DNA of 64,000 nucleotides from JBCCXL01 sp039191605 (GCA_039191605.1 JBCCXL010000003.1:310001-374000), one strand, 5' to 3'. Shown: positions 17,579 through 26,853, counted from the first letter of the stretch. The notes: generated by a model not told the origin, from the sequence alone. Made by a program: numbers and translations.

Positions 17579-18904
17579 TCATTCGTCTTGTATTCGCTGT
17601 AGTAGCAACCACTGGATCACCCGTCGCCGCTCGACCATCTCGCCCTCGTTGGGCAGCGCCACGCCGCTCATGGCGAAGGGGAAGAGCTCTTGGTAGTAGG
17701 GGTCGTTGGCAATGCCCTCGAGGCTGTAGGCAGAGCGAGTAGCGGGCAGCAGATAGCGGGGCGGAGCCGGCTTGCCGATGGCCTTGGCGTCGCCGGAGAG
17801 CAGGACTTCCTGAATCGCCCAATCGCTGTTGATGAACTCGGCGAAGAGCCGGCTGGCGTGGTCGCAGCCGGCGTCGTCGGCGCAGCCGGTGCTGCGCACC
17901 AGGGCGTCGGTGAAGAGGGTGGGGGTGCGCTGCGGGCCGAGGGCGATGGAGCCGATGAAGAGATCGTAGGGACTCTTGCCCTGCTCGATGAGCAGCTTGG
18001 AGGTGAGGTGAAGGCGCTCGCTATAGCCCCAATAGCCCGCCGTCTCTCCATCGACGAAGCGCTGGACGGGGCCGTCGAAATCGTTGGAGAAGGTGCCGTC
18101 GACGCAGGGGTTCTTGTCGCCCACCTGGCAGAGATCGGCGAAGCGGTCTACCGACGTGGCGGTGGCTTCGTCCAGCGGGGGGCGGATGGCTTCGTCGAGA
18201 TCGTCGGGATCGAAGTCGTGATCGACCCGGGAGTCGAGATAGAGGCTCGGCAGATCCCAGCTGCTGTCGAAGTTGCCATAGACCGGCTGGCCGGTAGCCT
18301 CGACGGCGGCGATGAGCTCGTCGATGGTGCTCGCCTCGTCGATGCTCTCGGAGTGGGTGACAAGGAAGAAGCCGCACAGAAGGTGAGGTACGCCCCACCA
18401 GGTGACCTTGTCTTCTTGTCCTTCCTCTCCTTTTTCGGTCACGGTGGCGGCGGAGGCCGCTGCGGGGAAGAAGTCGCCTGCGTTCTGAGTCGGCCACGGA
18501 GCGAGCACGTCGGCCTCCAGCAGATCGCCGAGGATCACGGTATCGATCTCCACCAGGTCGTAATCGCCGCTAGCGAGCCAGGCGGCGACCTTGGCCGGGG
18601 AGTAGTAGCTGTCGTCGTAGAGCTTGAGCCGCAGCTCGAGATCGATCTCCGGGTGGCGCCGCTCGAACTCCTTCTCCAGGCTGCTGCGCAGCGACGCGAA
18701 CTCATCCTCCGCGGCGTCGGGGATCCACGGGAAGAGGGCCACCCGCAGAGTCTGAGCCTGCGGAGAGGGCCGGGACTGCTCGGCGATCTCCGCCGACGGA
18801 GCAACCCTCGGCTCCGCTGGGGACACGGTGCCGCAGCTGATGGTGGAGAGCGCTAGGAGGATCGCGCCCAGGCGAAAGGAGGCTCTACGGAACTCTTGCA
18901 GCAT
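17579..18904 (-). CDS. Thiaminase I-like (thiamine pyridinylase) lipoprotein
   Basis: A 441-residue protein with a lipoprotein-like signal (LALSTISC, Cys 24). The mature part follows the thiaminase I pattern of the periplasmic-binding-protein fold: LRVALFPWIPDAAEDEF at the start, YDLVEIDTVILGDLLEADVL, WGVPHLLCGFFLV, YWGYSERLH and PPRYLLPATRSAY followed by YYQEL near the end. In Paenibacillus thiaminase I the catalytic Cys sits in the equivalent of PHLLC and the catalytic Glu in GYSE; both are kept here (Cys 177, Glu 296). The enzyme would swap the thiazole of thiamine for another base. AAGGAG lies 6 bases before the ATG. A thiamine-binding-protein relative without activity is the alternative. 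Confidence 0.78.
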   Translation of the reverse strand: MLQEFRRASFRLGAILLALSTISCGTVSPAEPRVAPSAEIAEQSRPSPQAQTLRVALFPWIPDAAEDEFASLRSSLEKEFERRHPEIDLELRLKLYDDSYYSPAKVAAWLASGDYDLVEIDTVILGDLLEADVLAPWPTQNAGDFFPAAASAATVTEKGEEGQEDKVTWWGVPHLLCGFFLVTHSESIDEASTIDELIAAVEATGQPVYGNFDSSWDLPSLYLDSRVDHDFDPDDLDEAIRPPLDEATATSVDRFADLCQVGDKNPCVDGTFSNDFDGPVQRFVDGETAGYWGYSERLHLTSKLLIEQGKSPYDLFIGSIALGPQRTPTLFTDALVRSTGCADDAGCDHASRLFAEFINSDWAIQEVLLSGDAKAIGKPAPPRYLLPATRSAYSLEGIANDPYYQELFPFAMSGVALPNEGEMVERRRVIQWLLLQRIQDE

Positions 18905-18987
18905 GCCGGACTCCTTGAATGCATTGATCGAGTCGGTGAGTTAGCTATGCTGCAATTTAGCAGGATCCCTTTAGCGAGGAAAAAGCC

Positions 18988-20169
18988 TCATCGCCCCAGC
19001 GCCCCCGCCAACACCTCCACCCCCGCCCTCACCGTTTCCGGCTCGGCGCAGGTGAAGCAGATCCGCACGTGGGTGGGATAGGGGCCGAAGGCGGGGCCGG
19101 GGGCGACTTTGAGGCCCTGCTCACCGAGGTCCTGGAGGAAGCCCGGGAGGCCTCGGGAGTCGAGGGCGGCGCCGACGTCGGGGAAGAGGAAGGTCGAGCC
19201 TTGGGGGACGGTGACTCCCAGGCGCTGGGCGGCGTGGTAGCCGAGCTCGGTGTAGGCCTGGCGGGCGTGGGCGATCCAGGCTTCGCCGTCGGGGCCGAGG
19301 GCGTGGAGGGCGGCGAATTGGTTGCCGCGGGGGGCGCAATAATAGGTGTGGGTGGCGACTTTGATGATGGGATCGAGGACTTGTGCCGGGGCGCAGAGCC
19401 AGCCCACCCGGTTGCCGGCCATGCCGTAGGCCTTGGAGAAGGAGTGGATGGAGACGGTGCGCTCGGGGGCGAAGGGGCGGGTGTAGACGTGCTCGGCGGG
19501 GACTTCCGGGGTGGAAAAGACGTAGTCCTCGTAGACCTCGTCGGCGAGCACCCAGAGATCCTGCTCCCGGGCCCAGGCGGCGATCCCCTCGAGCCATTCC
19601 TTCGGCAGCAGCCGGCCGGTGGGGTTGTTGGGGGTGGAGAGATAGACCGCCACGGTGGAGTCGCCGCGGTGGGCCTCGAGGGCGGCGACGACGGCGTCGG
19701 CGGTGGTCGGCAGATCCTCTTCGCTCTGTCCTTCGCCGCGGGCGAGGATCGGCACCTGCACCGGTCGTCCCCCGGCCACCCGCACCATGCCGGCAATGAG
19801 GGGCCAGTGGGGGGCGAGGATCAAGACCTCTTCGCCGGGAGCCACCAGGGCGAGCACCGCCGCCGCCAGGGCGCCGGTGGCGCCGGCGCCGATGATGATC
19901 TCTTCGGGGCCGACTTCCAGGCCGGTGCGGCGGCCGAAGTGCTCGGCGAGGGCGTGGCGCAGCTGCGGCAGGCCGCCGGGGGGAGCGTAGCGATGCATCC
20001 CCGGGTTGTCGGCGACGAGCTGATCTTCCAGCCGGGCCCCCGGCGGGGGCTCCATCCAGGTATCCCCGATGTGCAGGGGATAGAGGGTCTTGCTGGTGGC
20101 TCGGGTGCCGGAGTAGACGGAGCCCGGAAGGGGGGTGATGGCGGGGTCGGCGAGAGGGTATTTGGGCAT
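18988..20169 (-). CDS. PLP-dependent class I/II aminotransferase
   Basis: A 393-residue fold-type I aminotransferase. The Schiff-base lysine is in SIHSFSKAYGMAGNRVG, the cofactor-binding NPTG asparagine in YLSTPNNPTGRLLP, the ring-stacking region in GAGATGALAA, ADEVYEDYVF gives the pyridine-contacting Asp and Tyr, and the C-terminal Arg is in HVRICFTCAE. Substrate cannot be assigned; the subgroup includes aspartate- and aromatic-type enzymes. The gene is separated from the thiaminase-like gene by about 80 bases on the same strand and may share its transcript. Confidence 0.9.
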   Translation of the reverse strand: MPKYPLADPAITPLPGSVYSGTRATSKTLYPLHIGDTWMEPPPGARLEDQLVADNPGMHRYAPPGGLPQLRHALAEHFGRRTGLEVGPEEIIIGAGATGALAAAVLALVAPGEEVLILAPHWPLIAGMVRVAGGRPVQVPILARGEGQSEEDLPTTADAVVAALEAHRGDSTVAVYLSTPNNPTGRLLPKEWLEGIAAWAREQDLWVLADEVYEDYVFSTPEVPAEHVYTRPFAPERTVSIHSFSKAYGMAGNRVGWLCAPAQVLDPIIKVATHTYYCAPRGNQFAALHALGPDGEAWIAHARQAYTELGYHAAQRLGVTVPQGSTFLFPDVGAALDSRGLPGFLQDLGEQGLKVAPGPAFGPYPTHVRICFTCAEPETVRAGVEVLAGALGR

Positions 20170-20259
20170 GGCGGGATGCTATCGCAGCCGCCCGCCGGTA
20201 GTTTCCTCGGGCGGAGCCCGGTTGGCTTCCTCAGGCGCAGCCCGCTGGCTTTCGCAGAC

Positions 20260-23200
20260 TCAGCTCTCGGGGCGCTCGACGAGCCCCCGCAGCCAGCTGT
20301 CGCTGTTGTCTCCCAGGGCGGCCTGGAGATCCAGCCACGCGGTGAGCAGGTCCAGTCGGGCGACGGCCCGCTGGGTGCGCTTGTCCCGCAGGGCGGCTTC
20401 GGCGTCCAGCAGGTCGAAGGTGGTGGAGCGGCCGGCGTCGTAGCGCTCCCGCTCCACCCGCAGGCTCTCGGTGGCCTGCTCTACCCCGGTGCGGCCGACG
20501 GCGAGGTCGCCGCGGGCGATGGCGAGGTCCGCCAGGGCGGAGCGCACCTCCACCTCGATCTGACGGCGGGCGTCTTCCAGCTGCAGCTGACGGGCGCTGC
20601 GCTGGCTTGCCAGGGCGGCGGCGCGGGGCTTGCGGGTGCCGGCGGCGAAGGGTCGCCAGGAGACGCCGACGGTGGCTTCGAGCCACTGGTTCTCTTCGTA
20701 GGGAGCGCCGCTGGACCAGGTCCAGTTGGCTCCGGCGTCGAGGCGGGGGCGGGCCTCGGCCCGCAGCACCTCGCGCTCGAGGTCGAGGGCGGTGGTCTGG
20801 CTTTCCAGCGCGCTGAGCTCGCTGCGCTGGTCCAGGGCGCGGTCGAGGGCCGGCTCGAGGGTCGGGACGCTCTCTTGCGCCGGCAGCCGGGAGCCTTCCC
20901 AGCGCGGCTCGATGGCGGCGTTGGCGCCGAGGGCGCGGCCGAGGGCGCGGGTGGCGACGCCGCGGCCCTGCGTCAAGGCCAGACGATCCTGCTTCGCCTG
21001 CTCCAGCGCCAGCTGCACCCGCAGGGCGTCGACCGCCAGGGCGCGGCCGGCATTGACCCGGGCTTCGGTTTCTTCCAGGCTGGTGCCGAGGCTGGCGATG
21101 AAGGCGTCGGTGGCCTCCAGCTGGGCGTCGAAGCGCAGCACCTGGAGAAAGATGCGTCCCGCCGAGGCGGCCGCCAGCTGGCGGCTGCGGGTGGCGCTGG
21201 CCCCCGCCGCTTCGGCCCGGGCGTCCGCCGCCGGGGCGCTATAGCGGGCCACCGGATCCCACAGCGGCTGGCGCACCCGCACCTGGGCGTCTTCGCTGGC
21301 GCTATCGCCGAAGGGGAAGCGCCCGATGGGGGTTTCGATCTCGAAGTCCTGGTCCCGCCGCAGGGCGGAGACGTCGGCCTCCACCGTCGGCAGTCGGCGG
21401 CCGCGGCGCTCCGCCTCGGCGACGGCGCGGGCGGCTTCCGCTTCGGCTTCGGCGGCCTGGGGAAGAGGGGAGCGCTGGGCGTTGGCGAGGACCTGCTCCA
21501 GAGTGAGGGTGACCTCCTGCGGCTGAGCTTCGGTCGCTGACTCCTGGTCCTGGTCCCGAGCCTGAGTCTGAGCCTGAGCCGGCTGCTGGGCTTGTTCCTG
21601 AACCGGTTCCTGAGCAGACAGAGGGGAGCCCCCGAAGCCGAAGGAGCCGAGGGTGAGGGCGAGCAGAAGGAAGGGAATCAGCCAGCTGCGGGTGACGGCG
21701 GAAGAAGAGGCGGTGACGGCGCCGGAGGAAAGGTCCGACGCCGCCACCGAGCCATGGCCGGGTCGCAGTCGCTGCAAGAGAGAGCCGAGGGGGCCGCTGG
21801 GGGGCTGGAAGAAGAGCCGGTAGAGGGCCGGGATCACCGCCAGGGTGAGGAAGGTGGAGGCCAGCAAACCGGAGATCATCGCCCACGCCATGGGCGGCCA
21901 GAGAGTGGATTTGGACACCGCCAGGGGAGTGAGGCCGGCGACGGTGGTGGCGGTGGTGAGCAGAATCGGGCGCAGTCGGCGCTCCACTCCGTCCACCAGA
22001 GCCTCTTCGATGGAGGCACCTTCGGCGCGGCGCCCCTCGATCACTTCCAGCAGCACGATGGCGTTGTTCACCACCACGCCGATCAGGGCGAGAACGCCGA
22101 GGGCGGACATGAAGCCGAAGGGCTGGCCGCCGATCAGCAGCCCGGGGATCACGCCGCAGGCCGCCAGAGGCACGGTGGCGAGCACCAGGCCGACTCGGCG
22201 GAAGGATCGGAACTCCGCCATCAGAATGCCGAAGAGCAGCAGGGCGCCCACCGGCATCAGGCGCAGGATGGCGCTGTTGGCGTCGCCGGAGCTCTCCGCG
22301 GCGCCGCCCACTTCCCAGGTGACGCCGGCGGGAAGCTCCACCGACTCGAGCTTCGGCAGGTAGGCGCTATACACCTGGCTGTAGGTCGACTTGCCCTCCA
22401 GCTGCGAGAGCACTCGGGCGACCCGGCGGCCGTTGAAGTGGTGAATGGCGGCGGGCTGCCAGTCCAGCTCCACGGTGGCGATCTGGGCCAGGGGCACCGG
22501 ATTCTGCCCGGGGGCGGCGACGTCCAGCATCTCGAGGTCGCTGACCGGGTAGCGCTCGCCAGCGGCGGAGCGCAGCACCACCGGCACCGGGTCGTCGCCG
22601 CTGCGCAGCTCCCCCACCGGCAGGCCGCGGGTGCGGCCGAAGAGGGCGGCGGCGACGTGGCTGCGGTCGATGCCGCGGCGGGCGGCGGCGGCGTCATCCA
22701 CTGTGAAGCGCATCATCGGGGCGCCGGTGCCGAGGCTCTGGCGAACGTCCACCGCGCCGTCGGTGCGCCGCAGCTCCGCCAGGCCCCATTCCGCGGCTTC
22801 CTGCAGGTCTTCGAGGCTCTCGCTGTAGAAGCGCACTTCCACCGGGGCCTCCACCGCGGGGCCCTGCTCCAGCTTGTGGCCGACGATCTCGGCCTCCGCC
22901 ATCTCTTCCTGGGCGTAGTTGCGGGCCCATTCCAGGACGTCGTCGACGGTGTCGGTGTTGGTGGTGTCGACGATGATCTGGGCGAGGTGGGGGCTCCACG
23001 GGATGGTCGCCAGGTTGTAGTAGAAGTGGGGGGCGCTGCGGCCGGTGAAGGTGCCCACGGCGGTCACTTCCGGACGCTCTAGCAGAGCTCTCTCGAAGCG
23101 CTGGGCGAGGGCGTCGGTGGCCTCCAGATGGGATCCCTCCGGCAGCTCCAGATCGAAGAGCAGCTGATTGCGGTCGGAGGAGGGGAAGAATTGCTGATCC

Positions 23201-24834
23201 AGCAGCGGCGCCAGGCTGATGGAGGTGCCCACCACGGCGAGGGCGAGGAAGAGGACGACGGCGGGGCGGCGAATGGCGAAGCTGCCGAGGCCGCGGCCGA
23301 AGCGCTCCAGCCGGCGCCGGGATTCCTTCGATTCCGAATCTTCCGCGCCCTTGCGGCGGGGGCGCAGCAGCAGGGCGGAGAGAGTGGGGGTGAAGAATAC
23401 GGCGTAGAGGAAGCTCACCGACAGAGTGAGCATGATCAGCACCGGGATCGCGCGGGTGAATTCCGCCGTGGTGCCCTGGCTGAGGAACATCGGCACGAAG
23501 GCGGCGAGGGTGGTAGCGGTGGCGGCGGCGAGGGGGACGGCCAGCTCGCGGACCGCGCCCACCGCCGCCTGGGAGGGTTCTTCTCCCCGCTCCAGGCGCC
23601 ACTGGATGGTCTCCGCCATCACGATAGCGTTGTCCACCAGCATGCCCAGGGCGATCACCAGGGCGGCGATGGAGATTTGGTGCAGCACGCCGCCGCCGAT
23701 GGCGTAGAGGGCGAGGGCCGAGAAGGTCACCAGCGGCACCACCGAGGCGGCGATGAGGCCGAGGCGCAGGCCCATGGCGAAGATCAGCACGCCGGCGACG
23801 ATGACGATGCCCATCATCAGCGAGCGGCCGAGATCGTCCAGGCGCTCCTCTACCCGATCCGGCTGGAAGATCACCGTATCCAGGGTGATGCCCCGGGCTT
23901 CGAGCTCCGGGCGGGCCTCATCCAGGGCGGCGCGCACCTCCTTGCCGAAATCCAGCACGTTGCCTTCTCGGCGCAGCACCAGGCCGAGGCCGACGGCGGG
24001 CTTGCCGTTGTAGCGCATCACCGACTGCACCGGCTCCTGAGGGCCGCGGCGCACCTTGGCGACGGCCCCCAGAGGCACGGTTTGTCCAGAGGGCAGCATC
24101 AGGGCGGTGGCTTCGATCTCCTCCAGGGAGAGAAACTCCGTGCGCGGTCGCAGGGTCACGGTGCGCCCGTCGAGCTCCACCGAGCCGCCGGGGAGAATTT
24201 GGTTGCGGGCGGCCAGCTGGCCGGCGACGGCCTGGGCCTCGAGGCCGAGACGGCGCAGCGTGGCGTCGGCCATCTCGATGTACACCGCCTCTTCTGGGTC
24301 GGCCACCATCAGCACCTGGCTCACCGCCGACAGGCTGAGGAGCCGTCGCTTGAGCCATTCGCCGGTCTCCGCCAGCACCAGCGGATCGGGAGCGCCGCTG
24401 AGGGCGAGGACGATGCTCTCCTGATCTTGCAGGCTGTCGTCCAGCACCGGCTCGCCGGCGCCCTCGGGGTATTCCCGCTGAGCGTCTTCCAGGGCCTGAC
24501 GGATGTCGTCCCAGGCATCCGGAATCAGCGGCAGGGGCACATCTTCCCGCAGGTCGATGGTGATTACCGCCACCTCGGAGTAGGCGCTGCCGCGGAGCTT
24601 GAGCACCTGGTCCACCGAGGCCAGCTCCTCTTCCGTGGGGGTGAGCACCAGTCGCTCCACGGTCTCGGCGTCGGCGCCGGGGAATTGCACCACCACCTGC
24701 CCCCAGAAGTCGGGCATGCTGGGGTCTTCCTGGCGGGCCATGGTGAGCCAAGAGAGCAGGCCCAGCAGCGAGAGGGTGATGGAGAGGGTCAGAATCAGCT
24801 TGCGCTGACTGAGAATCGCCTGCAGACGGCTCAT
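20260..24834 (-). CDS. Fusion of RND efflux permease and TolC-like outer-membrane factor
   Basis: A 1524-residue single reading frame. Residues 1-1045 are an AcrB/HAE-type RND pump: N-terminal TM after the start, proton-relay segment VIALGMLVDNAIVMAETIQW, and the second-half counterpart LIGVVVNNAIVLLEVIEG. At about 1046-1073 a hydrophobic stretch ending SPLSAQEP looks exactly like a signal peptide. Residues 1074-1524, after a Gln-rich linker, form a TolC-type outer-membrane factor with duplicated helical hairpins (ERYDAGRSTTFDLLDAEAAL). The pump and channel would thus be made as one chain and probably cut after export. The start overlaps the adaptor stop as ATGA. Similar CusA-CusC fusions are known in Bacteroidota. 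Confidence 0.9.
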   Translation of the reverse strand: MSRLQAILSQRKLILTLSITLSLLGLLSWLTMARQEDPSMPDFWGQVVVQFPGADAETVERLVLTPTEEELASVDQVLKLRGSAYSEVAVITIDLREDVPLPLIPDAWDDIRQALEDAQREYPEGAGEPVLDDSLQDQESIVLALSGAPDPLVLAETGEWLKRRLLSLSAVSQVLMVADPEEAVYIEMADATLRRLGLEAQAVAGQLAARNQILPGGSVELDGRTVTLRPRTEFLSLEEIEATALMLPSGQTVPLGAVAKVRRGPQEPVQSVMRYNGKPAVGLGLVLRREGNVLDFGKEVRAALDEARPELEARGITLDTVIFQPDRVEERLDDLGRSLMMGIVIVAGVLIFAMGLRLGLIAASVVPLVTFSALALYAIGGGVLHQISIAALVIALGMLVDNAIVMAETIQWRLERGEEPSQAAVGAVRELAVPLAAATATTLAAFVPMFLSQGTTAEFTRAIPVLIMLTLSVSFLYAVFFTPTLSALLLRPRRKGAEDSESKESRRRLERFGRGLGSFAIRRPAVVLFLALAVVGTSISLAPLLDQQFFPSSDRNQLLFDLELPEGSHLEATDALAQRFERALLERPEVTAVGTFTGRSAPHFYYNLATIPWSPHLAQIIVDTTNTDTVDDVLEWARNYAQEEMAEAEIVGHKLEQGPAVEAPVEVRFYSESLEDLQEAAEWGLAELRRTDGAVDVRQSLGTGAPMMRFTVDDAAAARRGIDRSHVAAALFGRTRGLPVGELRSGDDPVPVVLRSAAGERYPVSDLEMLDVAAPGQNPVPLAQIATVELDWQPAAIHHFNGRRVARVLSQLEGKSTYSQVYSAYLPKLESVELPAGVTWEVGGAAESSGDANSAILRLMPVGALLLFGILMAEFRSFRRVGLVLATVPLAACGVIPGLLIGGQPFGFMSALGVLALIGVVVNNAIVLLEVIEGRRAEGASIEEALVDGVERRLRPILLTTATTVAGLTPLAVSKSTLWPPMAWAMISGLLASTFLTLAVIPALYRLFFQPPSGPLGSLLQRLRPGHGSVAASDLSSGAVTASSSAVTRSWLIPFLLLALTLGSFGFGGSPLSAQEPVQEQAQQPAQAQTQARDQDQESATEAQPQEVTLTLEQVLANAQRSPLPQAAEAEAEAARAVAEAERRGRRLPTVEADVSALRRDQDFEIETPIGRFPFGDSASEDAQVRVRQPLWDPVARYSAPAADARAEAAGASATRSRQLAAASAGRIFLQVLRFDAQLEATDAFIASLGTSLEETEARVNAGRALAVDALRVQLALEQAKQDRLALTQGRGVATRALGRALGANAAIEPRWEGSRLPAQESVPTLEPALDRALDQRSELSALESQTTALDLEREVLRAEARPRLDAGANWTWSSGAPYEENQWLEATVGVSWRPFAAGTRKPRAAALASQRSARQLQLEDARRQIEVEVRSALADLAIARGDLAVGRTGVEQATESLRVERERYDAGRSTTFDLLDAEAALRDKRTQRAVARLDLLTAWLDLQAALGDNSDSWLRGLVERPES

Positions 24835-25946
24835 CGCACGACCTCCACCGCCTGGCCGTCCAGCAGCCCAGAGTGGCCGGCGACCACCACCGGCTGTTGT
24901 GAATCGAGCTCACCGCTCACCGCCACTCGGCCGTTGACCAGGCGATCTACCTCCACGGCGACCTTGCGCACTCGCGGCCCTTCCGGGGCGTCCACCAGCT
25001 GGAACACCGAGGGCCGGCTGCCGCCGGGGTTGAGCACCGCGGCCAGAGGCACCGTGAGCTGGGCGTCGGAATGGGCCGGCAGCAGGACTTCAGCGGTCAT
25101 GCCCGCGGCCACCGTGCCCTGCCCTGGAACCTCCACCACTACCGGGAAGAGAGAGCCTACTCCCGCCGCCACTCGGCCGATGGAGCGCAGCGTCCCCTGC
25201 ACCGCTCCCTGGCTGCTGAGGGGCAGCTCGAGGGTGACCCCCTCCCCTTCCTTGAGCTGCGGCACCAGGCGCTCCGGAACGCCCACCTCGACCTCCAGGT
25301 TTCCAGCGCCGCTGACCTCCAGCACCGTGCGCCCCGGCGAGGCCATCTCCCCCGGCTCCATGTGGATAGCGGTCACCACGCCGGCGTAGGGCGCCGTCAT
25401 GCGGGTCTCCGAGAGCAGGCGTCGCGCCTCCTGTCGCCGCGCGCTGGCGGCGTCGAGGCTGGCCTGGAGACTGGAGGCGGCGGCTTCGGCGCTATCCAGC
25501 TCCTGGTCGGTGGCGGCCTTGGCGGCGGCTAGCTGGCGCACCCGGCCGAGCTCCGCGTCCACCTGCACCTGGCGCGCCTCGATCTCGTCGAGGGTCGCCT
25601 CGGCGGTGGCCAGGTTGTTGCGGATCTCCCGGTCGTCCAGGCGAGCCAGCAGCTGCCCGCGGCGCACTTCGTCGCCGATCTCCACCGGCCGCTCGGCGAT
25701 GCGGGCCGCCAAGGGGAAGGAGAGCTGGGCGCGGCTCGCCGCTCGCAGGGTGCCGGAGAAGCGCAGCAGGCGATCGGCGGTGGAGGTCTCCACCTCGGCG
25801 ATCTGGACTCGCTGCGGAGTCGGGGCCTCGGCGGCCGGCTGGTCGGCGGCTCCCGAGTGACAGGACATCAGGAAGGCGAGTCCCAGCAGGCAGGCGGCGA
25901 CGGCGTTGGTGGTCAAACGTTGGCGGTCGAAGGTGCGAGAGGCCAT
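24831..25946 (-). CDS. RND periplasmic adaptor (membrane fusion protein)
   Basis: A 371-residue adaptor. The N-terminal hydrophobic segment ends LAFLMSC, a near-lipobox, so it is probably lipid-anchored. It shows the barrel-sandwich halves (RAQLSFPLAARI, VRRGQLLARLDDREI and MTAPYAGVVTAIHMEPGE) around a coiled-coil hairpin rich in Ala/Glu/Arg (residues 105-170), then the beta-barrel and membrane-proximal domains. It bridges the pump and outer-membrane factor parts encoded by the next gene. Upstream lies a TetR-type operator at 26005-26024, implying repression by the neighbouring TetR protein. Confidence 0.92.
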   Translation of the reverse strand: MASRTFDRQRLTTNAVAACLLGLAFLMSCHSGAADQPAAEAPTPQRVQIAEVETSTADRLLRFSGTLRAASRAQLSFPLAARIAERPVEIGDEVRRGQLLARLDDREIRNNLATAEATLDEIEARQVQVDAELGRVRQLAAAKAATDQELDSAEAAASSLQASLDAASARRQEARRLLSETRMTAPYAGVVTAIHMEPGEMASPGRTVLEVSGAGNLEVEVGVPERLVPQLKEGEGVTLELPLSSQGAVQGTLRSIGRVAAGVGSLFPVVVEVPGQGTVAAGMTAEVLLPAHSDAQLTVPLAAVLNPGGSRPSVFQLVDAPEGPRVRKVAVEVDRLVNGRVAVSGELDSQQPVVVAGHSGLLDGQAVEVVR

Positions 25947-26004
25947 GGTCTGAATCTCCGGGAGAGGTTGGAGGCTCCGAAGGTTGGATCAGTTAGGGGG
26001 CTTT

Positions 26005-26024
26005 AACTGGCCGACCGATCAATT
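26005..26024. promoter_or_regulatory. Predicted TetR operator upstream of the efflux operon
   Basis: An imperfect 20-bp palindrome, AACTGGCCGACCGATCAATT, matches 18 of 20 positions of the site at 26918-26937 upstream of the tetR gene. It lies 59 bases before the adaptor start. Same motif at both promoters flanking a TetR gene is the usual sign of shared repression. Confidence 0.75.
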
Positions 26025-26065
26025 TCGGCGCGGACTGATTCAGCCTTCGTCATGAGCTCAGAATC

Positions 26066-26220
26066 CGATGATGTGAGGTCGGGATATGGGAAAGGAAAGG
26101 GAAGAGGCTAGGGAGTCGATGATGTGAGGTCGGGGCATGGGAACGGAAAGGGAAAGGGAAGAGACAAGGGAGTCGGTGATGTGAGGTCGGGGCATGGGAA
26201 CGGAAAGGGAAAGCAAGTCT
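26066..26220. repeat. Three tandem copies of a 51-57 bp unit
   Basis: Units begin at 26066, 26117 and 26174 with the shared core GATGTGAGGTCGGG, followed by a purine-rich GGAAAGGGAA tract of variable length. Periods are 51 and 57 bases. The array lies between the tetR stop and the efflux operator. Confidence 0.9.
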
Positions 26221-26229
26221 CTTAAGGGG

Positions 26230-26853
26230 TTAGGGCTCGGGTTTGGGTTCGCGGGGCAGCACACCTTCGAAGAAGATTTTGGTCATCGTCTCGAAGTAGG
26301 TTTGATCGCGCTCCTCTGGGGACCCGTCGATCTCCAGGTGGCTGCACACGGTGTTGCGAAACTGGAACCAATGCTCGGCGATGGCGAGGAAGACGAAGAG
26401 CAAGAAGCGGGGGTCGACGTCGTCCCGAATCTGGCCGATCTCCTGGCCCTGGCGGATCGCCTCGGTGCCGCCCTCGAGGACGGCGCGGTTCATGTCGATG
26501 CACTCCTCGTCCTCTTCCAGGTACATCCAGGTGACCATTCGCACCAGGCTGGGGTTGGCCTTGAGGAAGTGGAAGTAGAGGCTGAGAGATTCCTTGAGCA
26601 GCCCCGCTTCCGGCTCGCTCTGCTCCAGCATCTCCAGCTGGCGCTCGGCGTACTCTGCGAAGCGGCGCTGCTTGACCTCTTCCCAGAGCTTGGCCTTGGA
26701 GCCGAAGTGGTGATGGATCAAGCTCTTGGTGACCTTCGCCTTGCGGGCGATGGCGGAGACCGAGGTCTCCCCCAGGCCGCGGGCGATGAAGCATTCTTCC
26801 GCCGCGTCGAGAATCGCGGTACGGGTAGCTTCTGGGTCACGGCGGGCGGTCAT
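26230..26853 (-). CDS. TetR-family repressor of the efflux operon
   Basis: A 207-residue regulator. The N-terminal helix-turn-helix runs from ATRTAILDAAEECFIARGLG through TSVSAIARKAKVTKSLIHHHFGSK, the standard TetR DNA-binding block. The C-terminal 150 residues form the ligand-binding and dimer domain, with a WFQFRNTVCSHL region. It is divergent in role but same-strand with the efflux genes it precedes. Operator-like palindromes stand upstream of it and of the adaptor, so it probably represses both. Inducer unknown. Confidence 0.9.
   Translation of the reverse strand: MTARRDPEATRTAILDAAEECFIARGLGETSVSAIARKAKVTKSLIHHHFGSKAKLWEEVKQRRFAEYAERQLEMLEQSEPEAGLLKESLSLYFHFLKANPSLVRMVTWMYLEEDEECIDMNRAVLEGGTEAIRQGQEIGQIRDDVDPRFLLFVFLAIAEHWFQFRNTVCSHLEIDGSPEERDQTYFETMTKIFFEGVLPREPKPEP

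Noticed and set aside
21600..21800. A missed gene boundary or frameshift inside the RND-OMF gene
   Set aside because: No stop or frame change is visible and the linker reads smoothly into a signal-like segment; similar fusions are known, so a true fusion is preferred.
26066..26220. Tandem array considered as a CRISPR
   Set aside because: Units are contiguous with no unique spacers, and no cas gene is near.
26058..26264. Small minus-strand frame with Pro/Arg/His/Ser repeats over the tandem array
   Set aside because: The repeat arises from the 51-57 bp DNA array, the frame overlaps the end of tetR, and no ribosome site supports it.
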